Translations under genes and position numbers: made by a program
The notes under the pieces: model-generated
Told to the model about the DNA's origin: nothing
Databases searched by the model: none
Seen by the model: only the letters and a program-made list of their open reading frames with translations
Shown here: positions 56,123-64,000 of the stretch, in pieces
How the letters are laid out: each line of letters opens with the position of its first letter
Position numbering within the stretch: position 1 is the first letter of the stretch
Assembly: GCF_002454115.1 (NCBI RefSeq)
Contig: NZ_DKIH01000011.1
Coordinates: forward strand, 181,690 to 245,689
Length of the DNA stretch: 64,000 nt
Reading direction: 5' to 3'
DNA from: Sphingopyxis sp. UBA6723
GTDB lineage: Bacteria; Pseudomonadota; Alphaproteobacteria; Sphingomonadales; Sphingomonadaceae

Positions 56123-57041
56123 CCAGCATGAACAGGGTCGAGCGCGGCAGGTGGAAATTGGTCATCAACCCGTCGATCGCCTTGAATCGGTAGCCGGGGG
56201 TGATGAAGATCGCGGTGTCGCCCGCGAACGCGACGATCGTACCGTCGTCCTGCGCCGCGCTTTCGAGCAGCCGCAGGCTGGTGGTGCCGACTGCGATGAT
56301 CCGGCCACCCGCAGCGCGCACCGCGTTCAGTCGCGCTGCGGTATCAGCCTCGATCCGTCCCCATTCGGCGTGCATCACATGGTCTTTGGTGTCGTCGGCC
56401 TTCACCGGCAGGAAGGTGCCAGCGCCGACGTGCAGGGTCAGCGTCTCGGTCGCGACGCCTGCCTCCGTCAGCGCGGCGAGCAGGCGCGGTGTGAAGTGCA
56501 GTGCCGCGGTCGGCGCCGCGACGGCACCATCCTTCGCCGCGAACATCGTTTGGTAATCGGAACGGTCGTCGTCATCGGTCGCCCGCTTGCCCGCGATATA
56601 GGGCGGCAGCGGCATCGTGCCGGCGCGTTCGAGCAGGACCTCGACGGGTTCGTCGCCTACGAACGCCAGGATCAAGCTGCCGTCGGCCAGCCGTTCTTCG
56701 GCCAGCGCGGATACGCCCGACCCGAAATCCACCGTCTCGCCGACGCGCAGCCGTTTGGCGTTGCGGACGAACGCCTGCCATCGGCGAAGGTCGATCCGCT
56801 TGTGGAGCGTGGCGCCGATCCTGGCGTCCCCGCGCCGCCCCTCCAATTGTGCCGGGATCACGCGCGTATCGTTGAACACCAGGCAGTCGCCGGGGCGCAG
56901 CCATGCGGGCAGGTCACCCACCCCCGCATCGACGATCCTGTCGCCATCGACCACCAGCATCCGCGCCGCATCGCGCGGTCGCGCCGGGCGCAGCGCGATC
57001 CGTTCGTTCGGCAGATCAAAATCGAAGGCGTCGACGCGCAT
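56004..57041 (-). CDS. queA: S-adenosylmethionine:tRNA ribosyltransferase-isomerase
   Basis: A 345-residue protein of the QueA family. It starts MRVDAFDFDLPNERIALRPA and shows CLVFNDTRVIPAQLEGRRGD, PLPPYIAG, DDRSDYQTMFA, GAVAAPTAALHFTPRLLAAL, LHVGAGTFLPVKADD and TNFHLPRSTLFMLVSAL. It moves the ribosyl part of SAM to preQ1 in tRNA to form epoxyqueuosine, the step after Tgt. It lies directly after the cyclophilin gene (23-bp gap) on the same strand. Confidence 0.96.
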   Translation of the reverse strand: MRVDAFDFDLPNERIALRPARPRDAARMLVVDGDRIVDAGVGDLPAWLRPGDCLVFNDTRVIPAQLEGRRGDARIGATLHKRIDLRRWQAFVRNAKRLRVGETVDFGSGVSALAEERLADGSLILAFVGDEPVEVLLERAGTMPLPPYIAGKRATDDDDRSDYQTMFAAKDGAVAAPTAALHFTPRLLAALTEAGVATETLTLHVGAGTFLPVKADDTKDHVMHAEWGRIEADTAARLNAVRAAGGRIIAVGTTSLRLLESAAQDDGTIVAFAGDTAIFITPGYRFKAIDGLMTNFHLPRSTLFMLVSALMGLETMQAAYAHAIARDYRFYSYGDASLLLPDRAA

Positions 57042-57064
57042 GAAGGTTCGCGTCGCTGAACGGT

Positions 57065-57868
<804 letters not shown>

Positions 57869-57956
57869 GCTGGATCGGCCTCTGTCAAAAAATCGGATTT
57901 GCGCCCCATCGTTGGCGCGCCCTAGCGGGAAAAAGCTGAACGCTCAATGATCGGTA

Positions 57957-58463
57957 TCAGCGATCGCCCTGCAGCAACCCGCGCTCGGCGATCCGCGTCA
58001 CCACGGCGTCGCGCACCGCTGGCGTCACGAATTTCTGGATGTCGCCGCCAAAGATCGCGATCTCCTTGACCAGCCGCGATGCGATCGGCTGAAGACTGAC
58101 GTCCGCCATCAAAAAGACGGTTTCGACACGGGCGTTGAGCTGGCGGTTCATGCCCGTCAGTTGATACTCATATTCGAAATCGGTGACGCCGCGGATGCCG
58201 CGGACGACGATCGACGCACCCTGCGCGTCAGCGAAGTCCATCAGCAGCGAATTGAAACCGACAACCTCGATATTCCCCTCGATCCCCGCGACTTCGGCCT
58301 TGACCATCGCGATCCGCTCGTCGTCGTCGAACAAGGGCGATTTCGCAATGTTGGTGGTCACCCCGATGATCAGCCGGTCGACCAGCTTGGCGCCGCGGCG
58401 GATGATGTCCATATGGCCCAGCGTGATCGGGTCGAAGGTTCCGGGATAGACCCCAATGCGCAT
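57957..58463 (-). CDS. coaD: Phosphopantetheine adenylyltransferase
   Basis: A 168-residue nucleotidyltransferase starting MRIGVYPGTFDPITLGHMDI, with the T/HxGH motif as TLGHMD. Further motifs: FDDDERIAMVKAE, GFNSLLMDFADAQ, VRGIRGVTDFEYEYQLTGMN and SRLVKEIAIFGGDI. It makes dephospho-CoA from phosphopantetheine and ATP. The ATG overlaps the stop of the polyprenyl synthase gene (TGATG); the codon just upstream is TTG and was not used. Confidence 0.96.
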   Translation of the reverse strand: MRIGVYPGTFDPITLGHMDIIRRGAKLVDRLIIGVTTNIAKSPLFDDDERIAMVKAEVAGIEGNIEVVGFNSLLMDFADAQGASIVVRGIRGVTDFEYEYQLTGMNRQLNARVETVFLMADVSLQPIASRLVKEIAIFGGDIQKFVTPAVRDAVVTRIAERGLLQGDR

Positions 58464-59383
58464 CAACGGTCCCTTTCCACGACATAGCGGGCGATGGCGC
58501 GCAGCAGCGTCGCCTCGTCACCAAAGCTCGCCAGATGCCCGATGGCCTGATCGACCAAAGCCGTCGCCTGTTCACGCGCGCGCTCCAGCCCCATCAGCGT
58601 GACAAAGGTCCCCTTGCCCGCCGCCGCGTCCTTGTGGAGCGCCTTGCCCGCCAGCGCCTCGTCGCCTTCGACATCCATGATGTCGTCAGCGATCTGGAAC
58701 GCCAGGCCGATATCGCGGGCATAGGCGCGCAGCGCGGTGCGTCCCTCGGGCGGGATGCGCGCCAGGATCGCGCCGGCTTCGACCGAAAAGGCGATCAGCG
58801 CCCCGGTCTTGAGCTGTTGCAGCCGCGTCACCGTCGGCAGGTCGAAATTCGCTGTCTCGGCGGCCAGGTCCATCATCTGGCCGCCTGCCATGCCCGCCGG
58901 TCCCGCCGCACGCGCGAGTTCGCAGCAGAGTTCGCCGCGCACAAACGGGTCGCTGCTCGTCGCCGGGTCGCACAGCCATTCGAACGCCAGCGCGTGGAGC
59001 GAATCGCCCGCGAGCACCGCGGTCGCTTCGTCGAACGCCTTGTGCACGGTCGGCTTGCCGCGGCGCAGATCATCGTCGTCCATGCACGGCAGATCGTCGT
59101 GGATCAGCGAATAGACATGCATGGCCTCGACCGCCGCGCCGACGCGCAGGCTGAGCCCGCGATCGACATGAAACAGGTCGCCAGCGGCGCGGACGAGCAG
59201 CGGGCGCAGCCGCTTGCCGCCCGCGATCGCGGCGTGGCGCATCGCTTCATACAGCGGCGCGCGGGGGTCATTGGGGACGGGCAACAGCTGATCATAGAGC
59301 CGGTCGATGCCCGCCATCACCTCGGCCTGCGTGCTCAGCAGCAATTGTGTTCCGCTCGAAAGATCGTCGCTCGTCGATGCCAT
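58463..59383 (-). CDS. ispA: Farnesyl/polyprenyl diphosphate synthase
   Basis: A 306-residue trans-prenyltransferase. The first Asp-rich motif is DDLPCMDDDDLRRGKPTVHK, the second is FQIADDIMDVEGD; GGKRLRP binds isopentenyl diphosphate. The short C4-spaced first motif (DDxxxxD) and size favour farnesyl diphosphate synthase of the IspA type; geranylgeranyl synthase for carotenoids is an alternative. It sits between xseB (6 bp) and coaD (overlap), as in many Alphaproteobacteria, where xseB-ispA belong together. Confidence 0.93.
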   Translation of the reverse strand: MASTSDDLSSGTQLLLSTQAEVMAGIDRLYDQLLPVPNDPRAPLYEAMRHAAIAGGKRLRPLLVRAAGDLFHVDRGLSLRVGAAVEAMHVYSLIHDDLPCMDDDDLRRGKPTVHKAFDEATAVLAGDSLHALAFEWLCDPATSSDPFVRGELCCELARAAGPAGMAGGQMMDLAAETANFDLPTVTRLQQLKTGALIAFSVEAGAILARIPPEGRTALRAYARDIGLAFQIADDIMDVEGDEALAGKALHKDAAAGKGTFVTLMGLERAREQATALVDQAIGHLASFGDEATLLRAIARYVVERDR

Positions 59384-59389
59384 GATCGC

Positions 59390-59671
59390 TCAGCTTTCGC
59401 CAAACGGGGTGGTTCCCGTCGGCCGCCCGTCGGCCCCCAGGCTCACCTGTTCGATGCGGGCCTGCGCCGCGGCGAGCCGCGCCTCGCAATGCCCACGCAG
59501 CGCATGACCGCGTTCATAGAGCGCCACCGATTCCTCCAGGCTGACATCGCCGCTTTCCAGCCGCCGTACGATCGTTTCGAGCTCGCCCATCGCGGCTTCG
59601 AACGACAGCGCGGTGATCGCAGGGTCGGGCGCGAGCGCAGCAGCGGTTTCGGGGGTATCCGTCATCCCCAT
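59390..59671 (-). CDS. xseB: Exodeoxyribonuclease VII small subunit
   Basis: A 93-residue helical protein (MGMTDTPETAAALAPDPAIT; start at 59665 is equally possible). Core: SFEAAMGELETIVRRLESGD, SLEESVALYERGHALRGHCE and AAQARIEQVSLG. It is the small subunit that activates XseA for exonucleolytic cleavage of single-stranded DNA. xseA is not in the window. First gene of the xseB-ispA-coaD group. Confidence 0.93.
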   Translation of the reverse strand: MGMTDTPETAAALAPDPAITALSFEAAMGELETIVRRLESGDVSLEESVALYERGHALRGHCEARLAAAQARIEQVSLGADGRPTGTTPFGES

Positions 59672-59798
59672 GCTTTGGCCCGTTCGCCCCCCAATGGTCA
59701 AGTGCGGTCAAGCTTGACGTCGCACCCGGTACGCTTACGCTTGCTTTCCTATCTTCGGCCGGGACATTCGTCGGCCGGTCGCCACAAGAGGCCCAGCC

Positions 59799-60215
59799 AT
59801 GACCTTGCAAACCATCGCCGCCTATTTTGCTACCGCCATCATCTTTGGCATCCTCGACGCGATCTGGCTGCGCACGATGCTGCTCAAAGTCTATCGTCCC
59901 GAAATCGGCGCGCTGCTGATGGACGGCTGGCGCCCTGCCCCGGCGCTGATCTTTTATGCGCTCTATATGCTGGGCATCCAGATTTTTGCCGTCGCGCCCG
60001 CGCTGGCCGCGGGCAAATGGCAGGTCGCGGCGCAGTGGGGGGCGATGTTCGGATTCTTCTGCTACATGACTTACGACCTGACCAACCATGCGACGATGAA
60101 AATCTGGTCGACCAAGGTTACGCTGCTCGACATCGCGTGGGGAACGCTGGCGACGGGATTTGCGGCAGGCGCCGCGGCGTGGCTGGTGCTGACCCTGCCT
60201 CCGCGCACGGCGTAG
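59799..60215 (+). CDS. DUF2177 membrane protein
   Basis: A 138-residue protein with four membrane helices. Pattern of DUF2177: GILDAIWLRTMLLKVYRPEI, ALIFYALYMLGIQIFAVAPA, GAMFGFFCYMTYDLTNHATM and STKVTLLDIAWGTLATGFAA. The conserved DAIWL, TYDLTNHA and W-STK motifs are typical. Function is unknown. It is divergent from xseB and followed by a palindromic unit. Confidence 0.9.
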   Translation: MTLQTIAAYFATAIIFGILDAIWLRTMLLKVYRPEIGALLMDGWRPAPALIFYALYMLGIQIFAVAPALAAGKWQVAAQWGAMFGFFCYMTYDLTNHATMKIWSTKVTLLDIAWGTLATGFAAGAAAWLVLTLPPRTA

Positions 60216-60239
60216 CCCCGCTTACCCTTCAGGCCTTTC

Positions 60240-60323
60240 CTGGACCCCGGCGAAAGCCGGGGTCCAGGGCTGGAACGCGCAACGGTAGCGCACGGGCGCT
60301 CTGGACCCCGGCTTTCGCCGGGG
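60240..60323. repeat. Palindromic intergenic unit, family D (copy 2)
   Basis: Arms CTGGACCCCGGCGAAAGCCG and CGGCTTTCGCCGGGG, with a near-duplicate CTGGACCCCGG on both sides. It follows the DUF2177 gene and precedes a small secreted protein gene. Confidence 0.88.
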
Positions 60324-60490
60324 AGCAGCTCCCCACTTGCCTCGACAAGACAAGCGCCAACCTACTTCACTTTCGACAATCACGATTCCGCTTTTTGCAA
60401 TTGCCGCGTGCCGCGCGGCCAATCATGCTGCAATGCACAAGAGAGAGGGGCTAAAGGCAAGTTTTGTTCTGGTAAACAAGGACTTGCATC

Positions 60491-60787
60491 ATGAAAAAGA
60501 TCATTCTCCCCATTCTGGCGCTGTTCGCCGCCGTTCCCGCCATCGCCCATGCCGAAGACGCCGCCACGCAGCGGTTCGAGCATAAAGGCAGCAGCTACAG
60601 CTACACCGTGACGCAGGTCGGCGACGTCCGCGTGATCAGCGGCGTCGAGGAACGCACCGGCAAGCCCTTCACCCTGCGCGTCGGCACCCACCGCGTCCGC
60701 GGCACCGTCGGGTCGCAGCAGGTCAGCTTTCCGCTTCGCGACGTGGAACCTTTGACCAAGCCCGCCACCATCCTCGCTTCGCGCTGA
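60491..60787 (+). CDS. Small secreted protein, unknown function
   Basis: A 98-residue protein. Signal peptide MKKIILPILALFAAVPAIAH with cleavage near AHA. The mature part (about 77 residues) is rich in beta-branched residues (GSSYSYTVTQVGDVRVISGV, PFTLRVGTHRVRGTVG) and likely a small beta-barrel or sandwich. No Cys. Homologues seem to be common in sphingomonads, but I recognise no named family. A terminator follows, then purL. Confidence 0.7.
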   Translation: MKKIILPILALFAAVPAIAHAEDAATQRFEHKGSSYSYTVTQVGDVRVISGVEERTGKPFTLRVGTHRVRGTVGSQQVSFPLRDVEPLTKPATILASR

Positions 60788-60800
60788 CACGGACCCAAAC

Positions 60801-60846
60801 ACAGACCCCGTGGTGCTTTTTGGCATCATGGGGTCTGTTCGTTTTG
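60801..60846 (+). terminator. Terminator ahead of purL
   Basis: ACAGACCCC and GGGGTCTGT make a perfect 9-bp stem with inner GTG/CAT-type pairing, followed by TCGTTTT. It ends the transcript of the small secreted protein gene, only 25 bp before the purL ATG, so the purL promoter must overlap this region or lie upstream. Confidence 0.85.
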
Positions 60847-60870
60847 CGCCTGTACCGCTAAAGGCGCGCC

Positions 60871-63126
60871 ATGACTCAGACCGCAACCGTGCCCGCCTCC
60901 GTCATCACCCCCGAGATCGTGGCTGAACACGGCCTCTCGCCGGAAGAATATGAGCGCGTCCTCGCCGCGCTTGCGCGCGAGCCGAACCTGGTCGAACTTG
61001 GCATCTTCTCGGTCATGTGGTCCGAGCATTGCAGCTACAAAAGCTCGCGCCTGCACCTGAAAAAACTGCCGACCGAGGCGCCATGGGTGATCTGCGGCCC
61101 CGGCGAGAATGCCGGCGTCATCGACATCGGCGAGGGGCCGGACGGCAAGAAGCTCGCCGCGATCTTCAAGATGGAGAGCCATAACCACCCGTCGTACATC
61201 GAGCCCTATCAGGGCGCGGCGACCGGCGTCGGCGGCATCCTGCGCGACGTGTTCACCATGGGCGCGCGCCCGGTCGCGAACCTCAACGCGCTGCGTTTCG
61301 GCCGCCCCGACCATCCGAAGATGAAACACCTCATCTCGGGCGTCGTCCATGGCATCGGCGGCTACGGCAATTGCGTCGGCGTCCCCACGGTTGGCGGCGA
61401 GGTCAATTTCCACAAGGCCTATGACGGCAATATCCTGGTCAACGCGATGACCGTCGGCGTCGCCGAGCAGGACAAGATCTTTTACTCGGCGGCCAGCGGC
61501 GTCGGCAATCCGATCGTCTATGTCGGATCCAAGACCGGCCGCGACGGCATCCATGGCGCAACGATGGCATCGGCCGACTTTGGCGAGGATGCCGAGGAAA
61601 AGCGCCCGACGGTTCAGGTCGGCGATCCGTTCACCGAGAAATTGCTGATCGAGGCGTGCCTCGAGCTGATGGCGTCGGACGCGATCGTCGCGATTCAGGA
61701 CATGGGCGCCGCGGGCCTCACCTCGTCGTCGGTCGAAATGGCGTCGAAGGGCGGCGTCGGCCTCCACCTCAAGATGGACGATGTGCCGCAGCGCGAAACC
61801 GGCATGACGGCGTATGAAATGATGCTGTCCGAATCGCAGGAACGCATGCTGATGGTGCTGAAGCCCGGCCGCGAGGATTTCGCCGCCGCGATCTTCCACA
61901 AATGGGAACTCGATTTTGCGGTGATCGGCACCGTCACCGACACCGGCCGCATGGTGCTGGAACATCATGGCGAGATCGTCTGCGACATCCCGCTCGCGCC
62001 GCTCGCCGACGACGCGCCGCTCTACGACCGCCCGCATGTGCCGACGCCGAAGCAACCCCCGCTGACCAACGTCCCCGAGACGAAGGACGTCGCGGCCGAC
62101 CTCAAGACGCTGATGGGCACCCCCGACATCGCCAGCCGCCGCTGGATCTGGGAACAATATGACAGCCAGGTCGGCGCCGACACGGTGCAGTCCGGCGGCG
62201 ACGCCGCGCTCGTCCGCATCCACGGCACCAACCGCGCGCTCGCGATGAGCACGGACTGCACCCCGCGCTATTGCTACGCGGATCCCGTCGAGGGCGGCAA
62301 ACAGGCGGTCGCCGAAACCTGGCGCAACATCAGCGCAGTCGGCGCGACCCCGCTCGCGATCACCAACTGCCTGAACTTCGCCAACCCGCAGCGCCCCGAA
62401 ATCATGGGCCAGATCGTCGGCTGCCTCGACGGCATGGCGCAGGCGTGCCGCGCGCTCGACTACCCGATCGTGTCGGGCAACGTCAGCCTTTACAACGAGT
62501 CCAAGGCGACCGGCGGCGGCAGCGCGATCCTGCCCACCCCCGCAATCGGCGGCGTCGGCGTGATTGAAGATCTGAACAAGGCGGTCGGCATCGGCTTCAA
62601 GCGCACCGGCGACATCGTGCTGGCGGTCGGCGAACGTGCCGGGCATCTTGGCCAGTCGATCTGGCTGCGCGAAATCCACGGCCGCGAAGAAGGTCCGCCG
62701 CCCGAAGTAAACCTCCGCTGCGAAAAGCGCACCGGCGACTTCATCCGCGGCGCAATCAACGCCGGCTGGATTACCGCCTGCCATGACGTGTCGGACGGCG
62801 GCATCGCGGTGACGCTCGCCGAAATGGCGCTGAAATCGAACATCGGCGTGCTGGTGAGCGAAGAACAGCCGTTCGGCATCGCGGAAAGCTTCTTCGGCGA
62901 GGATCAGGGGCTTTATCTCGTCACCGTCTGCGACACCTGCCTCGCCGACTTCCTTGACGCGGCGGGCCGCGCCGACGTGCCGGTCGATCCGCTCGGTCGG
63001 ACGATCAAGGATCGTATTGTGTTCGAGCTGCCCGATAGCGATCATGAGGTGACGCTCGCGGAACTGCGCGAGGCGCATGAGGGGTTTTTTCCGGCGTTGA
63101 TGGGCGCCGACGCGGCTTTGGCGTAA
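60871..63126 (+). CDS. purL: Phosphoribosylformylglycinamidine synthase subunit PurL
   Basis: A 751-residue protein of the small PurL type that works with PurS and PurQ. It starts MTQTATVPASVITPEIVAEH and has the catalytic-site residues FSVMWSEHCSYKSSRLHLKK and ICGPGENAGVIDIG, and the ATP/metal regions HNHPSYIEPYQGAATGVGGI and DMGAAGLTSSSVEMASKGG. It makes FGAM in the fourth step of purine synthesis. purS and purQ are not in the window, upstream or downstream. Confidence 0.97.
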   Translation: MTQTATVPASVITPEIVAEHGLSPEEYERVLAALAREPNLVELGIFSVMWSEHCSYKSSRLHLKKLPTEAPWVICGPGENAGVIDIGEGPDGKKLAAIFKMESHNHPSYIEPYQGAATGVGGILRDVFTMGARPVANLNALRFGRPDHPKMKHLISGVVHGIGGYGNCVGVPTVGGEVNFHKAYDGNILVNAMTVGVAEQDKIFYSAASGVGNPIVYVGSKTGRDGIHGATMASADFGEDAEEKRPTVQVGDPFTEKLLIEACLELMASDAIVAIQDMGAAGLTSSSVEMASKGGVGLHLKMDDVPQRETGMTAYEMMLSESQERMLMVLKPGREDFAAAIFHKWELDFAVIGTVTDTGRMVLEHHGEIVCDIPLAPLADDAPLYDRPHVPTPKQPPLTNVPETKDVAADLKTLMGTPDIASRRWIWEQYDSQVGADTVQSGGDAALVRIHGTNRALAMSTDCTPRYCYADPVEGGKQAVAETWRNISAVGATPLAITNCLNFANPQRPEIMGQIVGCLDGMAQACRALDYPIVSGNVSLYNESKATGGGSAILPTPAIGGVGVIEDLNKAVGIGFKRTGDIVLAVGERAGHLGQSIWLREIHGREEGPPPEVNLRCEKRTGDFIRGAINAGWITACHDVSDGGIAVTLAEMALKSNIGVLVSEEQPFGIAESFFGEDQGLYLVTVCDTCLADFLDAAGRADVPVDPLGRTIKDRIVFELPDSDHEVTLAELREAHEGFFPALMGADAALA

Positions 63127-63137
63127 CAACCCCACCC

Positions 63138-63214
63138 CGTCATTCCGGCGAAGGCCGGAATCTCGCCGGAGCGGCAAAACGCGACGATGAGATCCCGGCC
63201 TTCGCCGGGATGAC
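63138..63214. repeat. Palindromic intergenic unit, family A (copy 4)
   Basis: Arms CGTCATTCCGGCGAAGGCCG and CGGCCTTCGCCGGGATGAC, with inner ATCTCGCC/GATGAGAT. The right end lies about 25 bp before the start of the DUF72 gene. Confidence 0.9.
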
Positions 63215-63239
63215 AATAAGAGGTGGAGGAGACGGCCTT

Positions 63240-63977
63240 ATGAGCATCCACATCGGCGTCGGCGGCTGGACCTTCGACCCATGGCGCGGTACCTTCTACC
63301 CGCCCAAACACCCGCAAAAGCGCGAGCTCGAATATGCCGGCCAGCATCTGACCGGGATCGAGATCAACGGCACCTATTACAGCAGCCAGAAGCCAGAGAC
63401 GTTCGCGAGTTGGGCCGCATCGGTCCCCGACGGCTTCAAATTCAGCGTCAAGGCGTCACGCTTCACCACCAACCGCAAAGTGCTTGCGGAAGGCGCCGGA
63501 TCAATCGAAAAATTCCTCACGCAGGGGCTAACGCGCCTCGGCGACCGGCTCGGACCGATCCACTGGCAGTTCATGGCGACGAAGAAATTCGTGCCTGACG
63601 ACTTCGCGAGTTTTCTCGACTTACTTCCCGACACGCAGGACGGCCTGAAGCTGCGCCACGCGATCGAGGTGCGGCACGAAAGCTTCCGCGACCCGGTGTT
63701 TGTCGACATGCTGCGCGAGCGCAACATGGCGATCGTCTACGCCGACAGCGACGAATTCCCGCGCATCGACGAACAGACCGCCGACTTCACCTACGCGCGG
63801 CTCCAGCGCAGCGAGGAAGATGTCGCAACCGGCTATGACGACAAGGCGCTCGACCATTGGGCCACGCAAGCGCGCGATTGGGCCAAGGGCGACCGCGATG
63901 TGTTCCTATTCTTCATTTCGGGCGCGAAAGTCCGCAATCCGGCCGCGGCGCAGGCGCTGATCGCGAAGCTAAAATAG
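63240..63977 (+). CDS. DUF72 family protein
   Basis: A 245-residue TIM-barrel protein of the DUF72 (YecE) family. GGTGGAGGAG precedes the ATG at 63240. Pattern: HIGVGGWTFDPWRGTFYPPK, GIEINGTYYSSQKPETFASW, FKFSVKASRFTTNRK, PIHWQFMATKKFVPDDFASF, HAIEVRHESF and VIYADSDEFP. Function is unknown. It is complete and ends 23 bases before the window edge. Confidence 0.92.
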   Translation: MSIHIGVGGWTFDPWRGTFYPPKHPQKRELEYAGQHLTGIEINGTYYSSQKPETFASWAASVPDGFKFSVKASRFTTNRKVLAEGAGSIEKFLTQGLTRLGDRLGPIHWQFMATKKFVPDDFASFLDLLPDTQDGLKLRHAIEVRHESFRDPVFVDMLRERNMAIVYADSDEFPRIDEQTADFTYARLQRSEEDVATGYDDKALDHWATQARDWAKGDRDVFLFFISGAKVRNPAAAQALIAKLK

Positions 63978-64000
63978 ATCCTCCCTGTCGCGTAGCGATG
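63978..64000. repeat. Palindromic intergenic unit, family I (copy 2, cut by edge)
   Basis: TCCTCCCTGTCGCGTAGCGA matches the left arm of the unit at 23753-23911 with one change. The rest lies outside the window. Confidence 0.75.

Noticed and set aside
60826..63216. A 796-residue minus-strand frame opposite purL
   Set aside because: Antisense shadow; purL is full length and conserved along the whole stretch.

Overview
The window is GC-rich bacterial chromosome from an alphaproteobacterium of the order Sphingomonadales, most like Sphingopyxis or Sphingomonas. Signs of this are a serine palmitoyltransferase with its own acyl carrier protein, a PhoK-type phosphatase with Thr89, PhyR plus NepR general stress genes, methionine synthase split into two genes, and many short intergenic palindromes typical of sphingomonads. 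Gene order and proteins look like core chromosome. The exception is a tRNA-Gln/integrase junction at 3.3-5.5 kb.

Layout. 1-5.5 kb: a minus-strand electrophile-detoxification run (old yellow enzyme, cut by the window edge; glyoxalase; DJ-1/PfpI protein), a divergent LysR regulator, and a 692-residue tyrosine recombinase next to tRNA-Gln(TTG). 5.6-15.7 kb: ilvE with divergent marR, proC, phoK, dsbD/scsB-like, tlyA, tspO, ubiK, ybjN and a secreted beta-helix protein. 15.8-21.6 kb: a methionine/SAM-cycle operon, arsR-methyltransferase > metF > metH N-part > metH C-part, with ATGA overlaps and a 20-bp palindrome in front of the regulator. 21.7-24.7 kb: Ala-rich lipoproteins, an isonitrile-hydratase-like protein and glutamine cyclotransferase. 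24.8-28.9 kb: groES-groEL under a perfect CIRCE element, a divergent HNH protein and a MATE pump.

29.1-41.4 kb is the most interesting stretch: an orphan PycTM-like membrane protein, acyl carrier protein, serine palmitoyltransferase, a hybrid histidine kinase, a nucleotidyltransferase-like protein, a lipid (ceramide?) kinase, a DUF2141 protein, both LptF/LptG permeases, a fatty-acid desaturase and a GNAT protein that may be the bacterial ceramide synthase. Sphingomonads are known to carry glycosphingolipids in place of LPS. Finding the LPS-export permease genes among sphingolipid genes suggests that the Lpt machinery has been adopted for sphingolipid export.

41.4-50.4 kb: a DUF1800/DUF1501 pair, xth, erpA, and a glnE-bcp-DUF455-M23 run. 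50.5-51.7 kb: phyR with divergent nepR behind a likely EcfG promoter but without an ecfG gene. 51.7-64 kb: tgt, hemerythrin, a PAS-GGDEF-EAL-PilZ protein, an HTH remnant, queA, cyclophilin, coaD, ispA, xseB, DUF2177, a small secreted protein, purL and a DUF72 protein.

Twenty intergenic palindromic units, about 75-160 bp each and in roughly nine sequence families, punctuate the window. Several replace conventional terminators and two sit inside operons.
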